64,000 nucleotides of DNA from the NCBI RefSeq assembly GCF_023546765.1, contig NZ_CP097484.1, positions 4,905,501 to 4,969,500 on the forward strand, written 5' to 3'. Below the pieces are notes generated by a model, which made no database searches, was not told the DNA's origin, and saw nothing but the letters and a program-made list of their open reading frames with translations. The stretch comes from Methylobacterium tardum (GTDB taxonomy: Bacteria > Pseudomonadota > Alphaproteobacteria > Rhizobiales > Beijerinckiaceae). The position numbers and the translations under genes were made by a program. Shown in pieces: positions 17,395-27,097 of this stretch. Each line of letters starts with the position of its first letter. Within the stretch, counting starts at the first letter, position 1.

Positions 17395-17979
17395 CTAGGG
17401 GGCGCGGCATTCCATGACGGCGGTCGCCTCCACGACGCTGAGGGCCCTGCGCCGGACCTCCAAGGGGGCGCCCGTCCCGTCCGCCACGGCGGACGCCTCG
17501 CGCCTGAGCGACGCGTCGCACGCGCAGGAATGGTACCCGGCCGCTTCGTAGCAGGCGTCGTGGCGCATGCAGGCGGCATCGAGGGCGTCCGTCGGAGGAA
17601 GCCCCTCGCCACGCTGGCCCTTGCCGCAGTAATTGCCGTGGAACAACTCCTGGCCGGCGACGACGCGGCCGAGGTCACCTTTCGGCGGTGCCGGCGCCTC
17701 GTCCCGTCCGCCCGGGTTCAGATCGTTGGCCGGGCCGCCGGCCTTGGAGCCGGAGGAGCGCAGCGCCTTCGGGATCCGGGAGCGCTCGCCGGGCTCGTTC
17801 AGGGCCTCGCCGGCCCGCCCGTTCGGATCCGAGAGCTCCGGCAGCGGCGGGGGCGGACCGGGGCGCGGCTCGTCGGCCTCGACCGACGTGGCGGGCACGT
17901 CGCTGACGCCCTGGGCCAGGGCTGAATGCGGGCAGGCCACGAGCATGAGCCCGAGCAGTGCGAGGATGGATGGTCTCAA
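17395..17979 (-). CDS. Secreted phospholipase-A2-like protein
   Basis: A 194-residue protein with a signal peptide (ILALLGLMLVACPHSALAQG). A Pro-rich linker (about 36-100) is followed by a PLA2-like core: FHGNYCGKGQ, then DALDAACMRHDACYEAAGYH. His140-Asp141 flanked by Cys residues matches the catalytic His/Asp and disulfide framework of secreted phospholipase A2, and the preceding Gly-rich NYCGKG resembles its calcium loop. It would hydrolyse glycerophospholipids outside the cytoplasm; activity is not proven because the family pattern is partial. Single gene. Confidence 0.75.
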   Translation of the reverse strand: MRPSILALLGLMLVACPHSALAQGVSDVPATSVEADEPRPGPPPPLPELSDPNGRAGEALNEPGERSRIPKALRSSGSKAGGPANDLNPGGRDEAPAPPKGDLGRVVAGQELFHGNYCGKGQRGEGLPPTDALDAACMRHDACYEAAGYHSCACDASLRREASAVADGTGAPLEVRRRALSVVEATAVMECRAP

Positions 17980-18154
17980 GGGTACCCCCGAATCGGCGGC
18001 TCCCTAAACTCGAAGCTTAACTCTTTCGTTCCCGAGCGTCGTACCCGGATGTCGGGAAGCGAGTCTCCCCTTCGAAAGCACACGGCCCGCGATGGGGCCG
18101 GATCGGAGACCGCGTCGGACCGTGCGGCCAGCCTCGATGGCGGGCGTGGGCGGC

Positions 18155-18283
18155 TCAGGCCGCCCTGGGACGCCGTCGCACCAGCCCACGCAGAATGCGA
18201 AGCGGCAGGAAAACCAGCTTCAGGACGGCCCGGGCGAGCAGGACCGCCAGGACGGCGAGGACGGCCAGTGCGGTGTTGAACAT
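18155..18283 (-). CDS. Membrane microprotein (42 aa)
   Basis: A 42-residue frame reading MFNTALAVLAVLAVLLARAV, then a second hydrophobic part and a strongly basic C-terminus (RILRGLVRRRPRAA). This is a typical signal-anchor with a positively charged cytoplasmic tail. The alternative frames through the region are Arg/Pro-rich noise. It sits upstream of the PLA2-like gene on the same strand. Function unknown. Confidence 0.45.
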   Translation of the reverse strand: MFNTALAVLAVLAVLLARAVLKLVFLPLRILRGLVRRRPRAA

Positions 18284-18549
18284 GGGCGATCCCGGTGCCG
18301 CACCCGTTGCCGGGGGCGAATGATGACGATCCGCAATCGCCTACGCCCTGAACGCGGCGAGATGGTGGACGGGACAGTCGTCCCGCGCGGACGCTTGTCG
18401 CGGATCCCGCGACCGCAGGGTCGGCCGCGCCGAAGCATGCGCGTTCGCGCACGCTCACTCCTCGGGACGTGCGGATCCGCAGCACGGCCCCTGACGGCGC
18501 TCCGGTCCTGGCTGACGGTCACGCCCCTGTCCGCGCGCAAGTCCCGCCG

Positions 18550-19522
18550 CAGCCCTCGGCGGGCGGCGACTGGTCTTCGACGGACACCTCGACACGTTTC
18601 CCCTCGGCGATCGCGACGCCCGGACGGGGGGATCCGAGGGGGAATTGCGGGACGACCGCCTCTACGGCCTCAGCGTGTCCGACATGAAGGGCGGGCTGGC
18701 GGCGAGCCTGTTCGCGTTCAGGAACCTCGCCGCGGAGCCGTCCGCATGGGGCGGCAGGCGGTCATCGCCTTCGCGGGCGATGAGGAGACGATGGGACGCG
18801 CGGCACCCAGTACCTTCTGGACACCGTCCCGGCGGCACGCGGGGATGCGGTGATGTCGGGTCGCCATCGGTGCTGCGGATCGGCGAGAAGGGACGATCCT
18901 GCCACGCCGCCTATGTCCACCGCGGCGAGAGCGCGATCGAGAAGCTGGTCGAGGCGCTCGCCGGACTCACGGCGCTGCGCGCGCTGGATGTTCGGGTCGC
19001 TCCCGAGGTCGAGGCCATCGTGCGGGACGCCGCGCCGCGCTCCGGGCCCCTGTCCGGCGCGGGGGAGAGCGAGGTCCTGCTCAAGCTGACGGTGACGATC
19101 GGCACGATATCGGGCGGGCGCCTCCCGAACCTCGTGGCGGACCACGCCGAGGCGACCGCCGACCTGCGATTGCCTCTCGGCCTGTCGACGGCGGAGCTGC
19201 ACGCGGCCATCGCGGATCGCCCGGCGTCAGCTTCGAGGTGCTGCGCGCGTACGAGCCGACCTTCACAATGCGCCACGATCCGGTGGTCGAGTCGTTCTCG
19301 CGCGCCACGACGCAGGTCCTGGGCGTCGAACCGGTCGCGAACATGCGCGTCGGCGCCTCCGACGCGCGTCTGTGCCGGCGCGCGGGCATCCCGACCGTGA
19401 TCTGCGGACTCACTCCCAACAACATGAGCGCGCATGACGAGTACGTGCAGGTCGAGGAGTTGATGGCGCTGGGTGAGATCTTCACCCGCGGCGCGCTCGA
19501 TTATCTGACATCGGAGCGCTAG
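18550..19522 (+). pseudogene. Decayed M20 family metallopeptidase
   Basis: The remains of an ArgE/DapE-type dizinc peptidase. Recognisable segments in order are LVFDGHLDTFPLGD (metal His/Asp), LYGLSVSDMKGGLAAS (metal Asp), AVIAFAGDEETMG (catalytic Glu pair), CHAAYVHRGESAIEKLVEAL, GRLPNLVADHAEATADLRLP and, at the end, VGASDARLCRRAGIPTVICG. They lie in different frames, with shifts near 18750, 18807, 18856 and 19222, and the first part of the protein is missing. Four shifts in one kilobase plus an absent N-terminus make a true pseudogene likely. It precedes the serine ammonia-lyase gene. Confidence 0.8.
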
Positions 19523-19774
19523 CGCGGCCGCTCGATTCGAGCCTGAGAGGACGTCCGGGCTTCGGTGGCGATGCGCGCCACACGCAGCGCGGCGCGCCGG
19601 ATGCCCGGGCCGTGGCACGGTTTCGGCTTACCGCGAGGCGAGGCCGGCCGATCCATGCTGGGCATGCCCGTGAGCCCCGGAAGACGGGCTCGCCAAGCGC
19701 CGGCGCCACGACGAGGATACATCTGCGTTGATCAATGCGTGCAGCTCCGGGCGATGGCTGGATGTGAGGGCCCG

Positions 19775-21172
19775 ATGTTCCTGAGCATCTTCGACATCTT
19801 CAAGATCGGCGTCGGACCGTCCAGCTCGCACACCATGGGACCGATGCTCGCCTCCGCGCGCTTCCTCGACGCGCTCCGCGAGCGCTGGGCCCGCGCACCT
19901 GACGCGCCTGCGCCGCTGCGGATCGAGGCTGTCCTGCGCGGAAGTCTCGCCTTCACTGGAAAGGGGCATGCCACCGACCGGGCGGTGGTTCTCGGCCTGC
20001 TCGGGCTTCGTCCCGACACGCTCGATCCGGACGAGGCCGTGCGCCGCGAGGCCGCGTTGCGCGCGAACGCGTGGATCGACGTCGCGGGCCTTCCGCGGAT
20101 CCGCTTCGATGCCGAGACCGGGATCGTGTTCGACTACGGGCCGCCGTTGCCGGGCCACGCCAACGGGATGATCCTCCGCGCCTTCGACGCCGAGGGCGCG
20201 CCGTACTTCACGGAAACCTACTACTCGATCGGCGGCGGCTTCGTCCTGACCGCGGAGGAACTGTCCGGCGGCGACATCAAGGCGGTCGATGCCTCGGTGC
20301 TGCGCCCCTATCCGTTCGGGAGCGCCGCCGAGATGCTCGTGATGGGCGCGGCGTCGCGGCGCAGCATCGCGGCCATGAAGCGGGCCAACGAGACGGTCGG
20401 CCGCGGGGACGCGGAGCTCGATGCCGGCCTTGATCGGATCTGGGCGGTCATGGATGCGTGCATCGATCGCGGTCTCGCCACCGAGGGTACGCTGCCGGGC
20501 GGCCTGAACGTCCGCCGCCGGGCCCGCCGCATCCATCAGGCGCTGCTCTCCGAGCGGGGCAGCAACAGCGTCCAGCCGCACGTCGCGAACGATTGGCTGT
20601 CCGTCTATGCGATGGCGATCAACGAGGAGAATGCCGGCGGCGGGCGCGTCGTCACCGCACCGACGAACGGGGCGGCCGGCGTCGTCCCGGCGGTCATCCG
20701 ATACTATCGCGACCATTGCATCGGCGCGAACCACGCCGGTGTTCGCGATTTCCTGCTGACGGCCGCGGCGATCGGCGGCCTGATCAAGACCAATGCCTCG
20801 ATCTCCGGCGCCGAGGTCGGGTGTCAGGGCGAGGTCGGGTCGGCCGCCGCGATGGCGGCCGCCGGATTCTGCGCCGCGCTCGGCGGCACCAACGAGCAGG
20901 TCGAGAACGCCGCCGAGATCGCGCTCGAGCACCATCTCGGCCTCACCTGCGACCCGATCCGCGGATTGGTCCAGGTGCCGTGCATCGAGCGCAACGGCCT
21001 CGGCGCCATCAAGGCCGTCGCGGCCGCGTCCCTGGCGCTGCGCGGGGACGGCAGCCACATCATGCCGCTCGACAACTGCATCGAGGCGATGAAGCAGACC
21101 GGGCGCGACATGAGCGTCCGCTACAAGGAAACGTCGACCGGCGGGCTCGCCGTCAATCTTCCGGAATGCTGA
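19775..21172 (+). CDS. sdaA: L-serine ammonia-lyase (iron-sulfur type)
   Basis: A 465-residue single-chain L-serine dehydratase that converts L-serine to pyruvate and ammonia with a [4Fe-4S] cluster. The N-terminal regulatory domain opens [20 protein letters not shown], the family's hallmark serine-binding segment. The catalytic domain has [18 protein letters not shown] and [20 protein letters not shown], whose three cysteines are the expected cluster ligands. I chose the ATG at 19775 because the family begins here; the frame is open 210 bases further upstream without family similarity. Length is normal. It stands downstream of a dead peptidase gene. Confidence 0.95.
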   Translation: MFLSIFDIFKIGVGPSSSHTMGPMLASARFLDALRERWARAPDAPAPLRIEAVLRGSLAFTGKGHATDRAVVLGLLGLRPDTLDPDEAVRREAALRANAWIDVAGLPRIRFDAETGIVFDYGPPLPGHANGMILRAFDAEGAPYFTETYYSIGGGFVLTAEELSGGDIKAVDASVLRPYPFGSAAEMLVMGAASRRSIAAMKRANETVGRGDAELDAGLDRIWAVMDACIDRGLATEGTLPGGLNVRRRARRIHQALLSERGSNSVQPHVANDWLSVYAMAINEENAGGGRVVTAPTNGAAGVVPAVIRYYRDHCIGANHAGVRDFLLTAAAIGGLIKTNASISGAEVGCQGEVGSAAAMAAAGFCAALGGTNEQVENAAEIALEHHLGLTCDPIRGLVQVPCIERNGLGAIKAVAAASLALRGDGSHIMPLDNCIEAMKQTGRDMSVRYKETSTGGLAVNLPEC

Positions 21173-21260
21173 CGGACGGCGCGCGATCGGCGGTGGAGCG
21201 CGAGCCGCTTCGGGGGTGCAAAGAGGCCGAGGCGGACCCGCTGAAACCGTTATCGTGACG

Positions 21261-21992
21261 CTAGACCTGTCGCATCCCGCCATCGACGCACAGTTCGGCC
21301 CCCGCGACGAAGCTCGCCTCGTCGCTCAGCAGGAACAGCGTGGCCGCCGCCACCTCCTCCGGACGCGCCATGCGGCCGAGCGGGATCGGCGCGATCAGCG
21401 CGGCGCGCCCCTCCTCCGGCACCCGCGCCATCATGGCAGTGTCGGTCGGGCCGGGGGCTACCACGTTCACGCGGATCCCCTGCGGAGCGAGTTCCGCCGT
21501 CCATGTGCGCGCGTACGACCGGAGCGCCGCCTTCGTCGCGGCATAGGTCCCGTAGGGCGTGATGCCTGCGGCGTCGGCGATCGACCCCATCAGCACGACG
21601 GACCCGCCCCGTCCCATCGCGCCCAGAGCCGCCTGCAACCCGAAGACAGCCCCACGGACGTTGACCGCGAAGTGCCGGTCGAAATGCTCGGGCGTCCCGT
21701 CGCGCAGGGTCGCCGGCTCCGAGATACCCGCGTTGAGGACCAGCGCGTCGATCCGGCCATGCGTCTCCCGCACCGTCGCCACGACCCGGTGCAGATCCTC
21801 CTGTCGGGCCGCGTCCGCGACGAGACCCCGCGCTCCGTAGCCGATCTGCGCAGCGGCTGCCTCGACCTCGTCGGCGCGCCGGCCGGTGAGAACGACCGAC
21901 GCCCCCTCGATCGCCAGCCGCTCGGCGACCGCGAGGCCGATGCCCTTCGCCCCGCCGATCACGAGAGCAACCTTGTCCAACATGCGAGCCAT
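21261..21992 (-). CDS. SDR family oxidoreductase
   Basis: A 243-residue classical short-chain dehydrogenase. The cofactor loop is GGAKGIGLA (13-21). The catalytic residues are Ser137 (MGSIAD), Tyr150 and Lys154 (YAATK). NAG at 87-89 and PGPTDTAMMARV near 185 complete the family pattern. Basic residues after strand 2 (TGRRADE) suggest NADP(H) preference. Substrate unknown. It is divergently transcribed from the HxlR regulator across 82 bases containing a palindrome, the usual layout for a regulator and its target. Confidence 0.92.
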   Translation of the reverse strand: MARMLDKVALVIGGAKGIGLAVAERLAIEGASVVLTGRRADEVEAAAAQIGYGARGLVADAARQEDLHRVVATVRETHGRIDALVLNAGISEPATLRDGTPEHFDRHFAVNVRGAVFGLQAALGAMGRGGSVVLMGSIADAAGITPYGTYAATKAALRSYARTWTAELAPQGIRVNVVAPGPTDTAMMARVPEEGRAALIAPIPLGRMARPEEVAAATLFLLSDEASFVAGAELCVDGGMRQV

Positions 21993-22023
21993 CAGGGCAT
22001 CCCTTCATCCACGATGGCCTACG

Positions 22024-22042
22024 AGATACAGATCGTATATCT
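22024..22042. promoter_or_regulatory. Palindromic operator candidate between SDR and HxlR genes
   Basis: AGATACA, 5 bases, then TATATCT form an imperfect 7-bp inverted repeat (6 of 7 positions match). It lies in the 82-base divergent region, where an HxlR dimer would be expected to bind and control both genes. Confidence 0.4.
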
Positions 22043-22074
22043 GCTATCAAGAACGCACTTGGGTTAGCCTAGAT

Positions 22075-22467
22075 ATGGCCGACGATACCGATCTCGATGC
22101 CGCGTCCGCATGCGCGCTCGCCAACATGGCGCGGGTCCGCCCGGTGTTGGGCAAGATCGCTGACAAGTGGACGATCCTGATCCTGACGGTGCTGTGCCCG
22201 CGGCCGGCACGGTTCAACGCGATCAAGCGGCGGCTCGACGGCATCACGCACAAGGCGCTGGCGGACGCGCTGAAGCGGCTGGAGCGCAACGGTCTGGTGA
22301 CCCGGACCGTGCTGCCGACCGCCCCCATCGGCGTCGAGTATGCGATCACCCCGCTTGGCCATTCGCTGCGCCAGCCCTTCGAGGCGCTCTGCGCGTGGGC
22401 CCTCGACAACGGTGCGGCGATTGATGCGGCCAACCACGCGCATGACCGCATCAAAACGAGGCCTTGA
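22075..22467 (+). CDS. HxlR family transcriptional regulator
   Basis: A 130-residue winged-helix protein. The HxlR core is clear: LGKIADKWTILILTVLCPRP then FNAIKRRLDGITHKALADAL, KRLERNGLVTR and a beta wing (VEYAITPLGHSL). A Cys in ASACALANM near residue 15 lies where redox- or electrophile-sensing HxlR proteins have their reactive thiol. It most likely represses the divergent SDR gene and responds to a reactive carbonyl or oxidant (inference from family and arrangement). I chose the ATG at 22075; the frame extends upstream without similarity. Confidence 0.9.
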   Translation: MADDTDLDAASACALANMARVRPVLGKIADKWTILILTVLCPRPARFNAIKRRLDGITHKALADALKRLERNGLVTRTVLPTAPIGVEYAITPLGHSLRQPFEALCAWALDNGAAIDAANHAHDRIKTRP

Positions 22468-22902
22468 GCGCGCGTCTGCTTTCGCTACGCCAGATGTTGG
22501 ACCGCGCTGTCTTATCACGGCCGTCAGCGGGCGGGCCCGCGCCGTCCGCTCGAAAGCTTCGACCGCTCGGAAGCGGACGGGCAGAAAGCCACCCCACCCA
22601 ACCCAGACACTCGGACCGCCGTCGGCGTTTCCCGAGAAGGTCCGTGGTTACACCCGGCCGTCGGACTTGCTGTACGGCTTTATAGGTAGCGAATTCAGAA
22701 ATCAGATCCGGATCCCGGCCTCGGTGCTTCAACCTCGGCCATCGTGGCAAAGGCGAGAGTAAGTGCCCGATCCCCGATCCGGCCTGGTCCTTGATAAGCT
22801 GGTTTATACCATTTACCTTTTCCATAACCATAGCATTCGGCTTAAGATCCGAGCCTCATACCAATCACATTCGGCATTGGCGCTGGACGATCGGATACAG
22901 CA
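22468..22902. other. Intergenic region where GC content falls
   Basis: About 435 bases with no gene I can support. The right half becomes visibly richer in A/T from about 22680 (for example TTTATACCATTTACC), leading into the lower-GC ABC binding protein gene. It may mark the left boundary of acquired DNA. Confidence 0.45.
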
Positions 22903-23884
22903 ATGCTTAAAAAAATTGCCCTTTCGTGCCTGGCACTTACAATGTGCTCGACCCTCGCCGCCGGCGAGCAGAGTCAAATGCGGAAGAAAGTTGCGATCAT
23001 CACAAATTTTTCGGAGACTGACGCCGCAGCTCATAGCCTCGTTAAGAACTTCACCGATACTTTGGAGATGAGCACGCCAAGAAATATCGCCTTCCAGCAC
23101 GATTATTATTGGGCTGGCGGAAACATTGATGCCGCCAAATCTCACGCAAAGCGCATCGTATCAAGCCAGCCCGATGCGATCTTTGCTGCCACCACCCCCG
23201 TCGTCCGCGCCCTTTTACAGGAAACGAAGACGATACCGATCGTGTTCGCGACAGTGGCCGATCCAGTCGGCAGCGGATTCGTGGAGAATCTGGCCGCTCC
23301 AGGAAAGAACGTGAGCGGATTTATAAATTCAGAGGGTAGCATCGCCGGGAAATGGGTCCAATACCTCAAGGAATTGGTGCCAGGGATGTCGTGCGTTTCG
23401 ATGATGTATAACCCCAATACCGCACCATACTATAAATACTACGTCTCGCCCTTCGAGGAGACAGCGAGATCAATGAATATGATATCGGCGCTGTCGCCCG
23501 TTGCCGACGAAAAAGCTATCGAGACTGCAATAGGCGCTTTGTCGAGCAAAAAATGTGGTCTCGTTCTCATGAACGACAGTTTCAATTTCATCCATCGTCC
23601 GAACGATAAGCTCAGTCTCGGAGAGGAACGGCGTTCCGGTCGCCGCCTACAACAAGGCAACCACCCAAGATGAAGCGCTCGTCGCTTATGGCCCTGAGGA
23701 AGCAGATGCTTACAAAAAAGCAGCGGGCTATGTCAGAAAGATATTAGACGGCGCTCAAGTTGGAAAACTGCCGGTTCAACTCAATACCCATTTCTATTTA
23801 TCCGTAAATATGCAGAAAGCAAAAAAGCTCGGAATACAGATTCCGGACTCATTTCTGTCGCGCGTCGACGAAGAGGTTGAGTGA
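22903..23884 (+). pseudogene. ABC transporter substrate-binding protein, TrpX/ABC_sub_bind type (frameshifted)
   Basis: The first frame starts MLKKIALSCLALTMCSTLAA, a signal peptide, and continues through RKKVAIITNFSETD, DAIFAATTPVVRALLQETKT and PIVFATVADPVGSGFVENL to about 23605. The same protein then resumes in another frame: SERNGVPVAAYNKATTQDEA and NMQKAKKLGIQIPDSFLSRV, ending at 23884. The whole is about 326 residues, the normal family length. The gene is far richer in A/T than its neighbours, which suggests transfer. No permease or ATPase gene is adjacent, so it is an orphan. The single shift may be an error or a real lesion. Confidence 0.8.
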
Positions 23885-24090
23885 GGCTGCAGGGCGCTTG
23901 CGTGAACGGAGGCATGCTTCGAGGTATCGCCGCACGTGACGGTGACGTCCGCTTCCACGCGCGTGCCGCTCCGAAGCGGACCAGCCGAACCATTCCGAGC
24001 GGCCATTGCGATCCCGACCCACGCCAGCCGTGCCGATGGCCGTTCGCCCATTCGGAAAGCCGCCCGTCCGTCGCGCGTTGAACGGAAGCG

Positions 24091-25965
24091 TCAGGGCATC
24101 CCGTCGGCACTCTCATCGTGCTGATGTCGCAATTCGGGGCTTCCTTTGACGGGTCCCGCCGTCTTGTCCGATCCGAACTGACTCTCGGTTCGGGCCGAGT
24201 CGATGAACAGGCGTGCCTCACCCTCTCGCACCCCAAGGCTGCGCAGCGCGTAGAGCGACATGCCCAGTGCCAGTTCCCGCTCGGCCATCAGGACGAGTCC
24301 CACCCGATCCTCTTCGAGATGTCGCCGCTCGACGTCGCTGTGGGTGCGAACCACCGTGTCGATCGTCGGATTCGACGCGCGTGCCGCCTCGACAAGCCGA
24401 GGGGCTTGGTGGGGGCCGGGCGTGGCGACCACAAGCAGACGCGCCGCGCCGATGCCGGCCGCTTCGAGAATGCCGGGCACCGTCGCGTCCCCGAAGACGG
24501 CCGGAACGCCCGCTGCGCGCAGATCCAGCACGCGACGCCGGTCCCGCTCGATCACCACATACGGCAGATCCCACGCCTGCAGCGTCGTTCCGATACTGCT
24601 GCCGACGCGCCCGTAGCCGACGATCACGACGTGGTCGCGCCTCTGCGACCGCCCGACCGTCTCCGCCACATCGGGCCCGCGCCTACGCTCGAAGCGCGTC
24701 GCGCGGTCGGGACGCGCGGCGAGAGCCTGCTCGATCCGCGTCACGAGAGCGAAGAAAACTGGGTTCAGCGTGATCGAAAGGAGCGCACCGCCCAGGATCA
24801 GATTGCGCCCTTCCTCCGGCAACAGTTTCAGCGACAGACCCAGCGTCACCAGGATAAAGGAGAACTCGCCGATCTGGGCCAGACTCGCGGCGATCGTCAG
24901 AGCCGTGCCGATTGGGTGCCGGAATGCCAGCACGATCGCCACGGCGGCGAGCGATTTGCCGATCATGATCACGCCGAGCACCGCCAGGACCGAGAGCGGC
25001 GCGCGGAGGAGGATGCTCGGATCGAACAGCATCCCGATGGAGACGAAGAACAGCACCGCGAAGGCATCCTGCAGGGGCAGGGACTCGGCGGCGGCCTGAT
25101 GACTGAGATCGGACTCGGCGAGCACCATGCCCGCGAAGAAGGCCCCGAGGGCGAACGAAACCCCGAACAGTTCCGCCGAGCCGAAGGCGATCCCCAGCGC
25201 CATCGCCAGGACGGCGAGGGTGAAAAGCTCCCGCAACCCGGTGCGCGCCGCCTGATCGAGCAACCAGGGTATGAAGCGACGTCCGCCAACCAGCATCAGG
25301 CTCGCGAAGATCGCGACTTTGGCGAAGGTCAGAAGGATGGTGAGCAGCAGGCTGCCGGCATAGTCAGGGCCGATGAAGTGCCCGATGAAGTCGGTGAGCA
25401 CGTGGGCTGTGCCGTGCGCGGCCCCTCCCGCTTCGCCCCCGAGGGAGGGGGCAAGGGCTGGCAGGACGACCAGCGCGAGCACCATCGCCAGGTCTTCGAC
25501 GATGAGCCAGCCCACGGCGATGCGCCCGTTGTCGGTGTCGAGCAGACCACGCTCCTCCAGGGCTCGCAGCAGGACCACGGTGCTCGCGACGGATAGAGCC
25601 AGACCGAAGACCAGTCCTTGGCCGAGGCTCCACCCCCACGCCAGAGCCAGGCCGACGCCCATTGTGGTCGCCGCGATGATCTGCACCACGGCTCCGGGCA
25701 AGGCGATGGCGCGCACGCTCATCAGGTCATTGAAAGAGAAGTGCAGACCGACCCCGAACATCAGCAGGATCACACCAATCTCTGCCAGCTGACCTGTTAG
25801 ATTGCTTTCGCCGACAAATCCCGGTGTGTAGGGCCCCACAAGTACCCCCGCGACCAGATAGCCGACCAGGGGCGGCAGTCTGAGACGTTGGGCGACCATT
25901 CCGCAGATGAAGGCAAGCGTCAGCCCGAGGGCGATGATGGCGATCAGTTCGGTCGCATGCGGCAC
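24091..25965 (-). CDS. ybaL: Monovalent cation:proton antiporter, CPA2/YbaL-like
   Basis: A 624-residue integral membrane protein. Residues about 1-400 carry 12 or so membrane helices of the Na+/H+ exchanger fold, including LPPLVGYLVAGVLVGPYTPG and ILLMFGVGLHFSFNDLM near the start, both typical of Kef/YbaL antiporters. Residues about 425-560 form a TrkA-N (RCK) NAD-binding domain, with HVVIVGYGRVGSSIGTTLQA. This domain gates transport in response to nucleotides. Likely roles are K+ efflux, pH control or protection from electrophiles. The gene is monocistronic. The symbol follows closest family resemblance; KefB/C is the alternative. Confidence 0.9.
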   Translation of the reverse strand: MPHATELIAIIALGLTLAFICGMVAQRLRLPPLVGYLVAGVLVGPYTPGFVGESNLTGQLAEIGVILLMFGVGLHFSFNDLMSVRAIALPGAVVQIIAATTMGVGLALAWGWSLGQGLVFGLALSVASTVVLLRALEERGLLDTDNGRIAVGWLIVEDLAMVLALVVLPALAPSLGGEAGGAAHGTAHVLTDFIGHFIGPDYAGSLLLTILLTFAKVAIFASLMLVGGRRFIPWLLDQAARTGLRELFTLAVLAMALGIAFGSAELFGVSFALGAFFAGMVLAESDLSHQAAAESLPLQDAFAVLFFVSIGMLFDPSILLRAPLSVLAVLGVIMIGKSLAAVAIVLAFRHPIGTALTIAASLAQIGEFSFILVTLGLSLKLLPEEGRNLILGGALLSITLNPVFFALVTRIEQALAARPDRATRFERRRGPDVAETVGRSQRRDHVVIVGYGRVGSSIGTTLQAWDLPYVVIERDRRRVLDLRAAGVPAVFGDATVPGILEAAGIGAARLLVVATPGPHQAPRLVEAARASNPTIDTVVRTHSDVERRHLEEDRVGLVLMAERELALGMSLYALRSLGVREGEARLFIDSARTESQFGSDKTAGPVKGSPELRHQHDESADGMP

Positions 25966-26517
25966 GAGATCGTGACTCTCAGAAAGCGGACGGGGGCGGG
26001 AGTCATGACCTTAGACACATGCGCCCAGGAGTCAGGATCCACGGGGGTGCCGTCGGCTCACACGGCGTCCGGACGGACGCTGCACGCGGGCTCGCGCGGA
26101 AGGCAGCCTCCGCCAAACCGAGCGTGACGCAGGAGACGCGATCGTCCCCGCGCGAAGATGCGACAGCCGCGTCTCGATCCGCGAGGCGGAACCCGCGCAG
26201 CGGCGCAGTGAACGCAGACCGGTCCGCCCGGCTTTCGAGACGATCATCTCACGGCCGTCCGCAATCGCGTGCGGCCAGAGGTTTGGTCCCGACACGACAG
26301 CGGAATGGACGCGACGAATTACGCGCCCTTTCCGACGCGGGGGCCTCCGTGCGCGTGGACCGACAGCGGCGGTAGCGCTGACCGGTCAGGAGCTCACCCT
26401 GCCGTGACGGCCGGCGTGCGGCCCGGCCAAGCCCGCATCGTCCATCAGCCCGCGCCCAGGTGAGCCTGCGCCGAAAGTGTCGGATTCTGCTCGCGCTCCG
26501 GCCGCGACTGGGGATCT
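25966..26517. other. Gene-free interval upstream of the antiporter gene
   Basis: Around 550 bases with only Arg/Ser/Pro-rich open frames and no start with a good ribosome site that leads to a protein-like sequence. It should hold the antiporter promoter. I see no repeat or RNA structure that stands out. Confidence 0.45.
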
Positions 26518-26715
26518 TCAGCTCACCGTTCCCGTCAGGTCGGCGAGACCTTGGGCCTCCGTGGCCAGGCTGGCCGCGAGCAAGAGGCAGACACCGCCAA
26601 GAAGAGCAACGCCGATCACAGCCCACGCCAGATCTGATGTCCGAACGGGCTGCCCGGCCTGCCGGCCAGCGAGCGAGCTTCGGACTCTGTGAGCCTCTGT
26701 CGATGTGCGGTGCAT
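26518..26715 (-). CDS. Small single-pass membrane protein (65 aa)
   Basis: A 65-residue protein. Residues 1-28 are hydrophilic, and residues about 29-52 (LAWAVIGVALLGGVCLLLAA and following) form one membrane helix. The short C-terminal tail is polar. No domain recognised. It stands alone in an otherwise empty 1.1-kb interval, so support comes only from composition and the distinct membrane helix. Confidence 0.45.
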   Translation of the reverse strand: MHRTSTEAHRVRSSLAGRQAGQPVRTSDLAWAVIGVALLGGVCLLLAASLATEAQGLADLTGTVS

Positions 26716-27097
26716 GGGGCGACTCCGCAGCTGGAGATCCTGTTTGTTAACGGTCTGGAGGCCGAGCCTTCATCCCGGCGCGGGTCATCGACAGATGCTG
26801 CCTGTGTGCTGTCGCACGAATGCTGAAGGCGGACAGAAATCCAGCGCCCGATACGCCCGCCAGGAACGAGCTTGGGCCATTCGGCAGGCCGAAACGGGCT
26901 CTTATGCGGTCGTCCGCACCGAATCCGGACCACGGGATCCGGTCTTCCCGCAGATGCGGGCCGGGCAGCGCGCAGGGCCGCATCCCGACCGTTTCGCCTG
27001 ACCGGCGCGGTCTGCCCGAAAAACGCCCCGCCCCTGGGCGACGGTCGGTGTGGGGCACCCGCGCCCTGCCACACTAGCCGGACGAACAGCCCCCCGC
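26716..27097. other. Gene-free interval upstream of mepA
   Basis: Overlapping open frames in all directions here are rich in Arg and Pro and resemble shadows of GC-rich non-coding DNA. No repeat, RNA or terminator is evident. The mepA promoter should lie at the right side. Confidence 0.4.
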
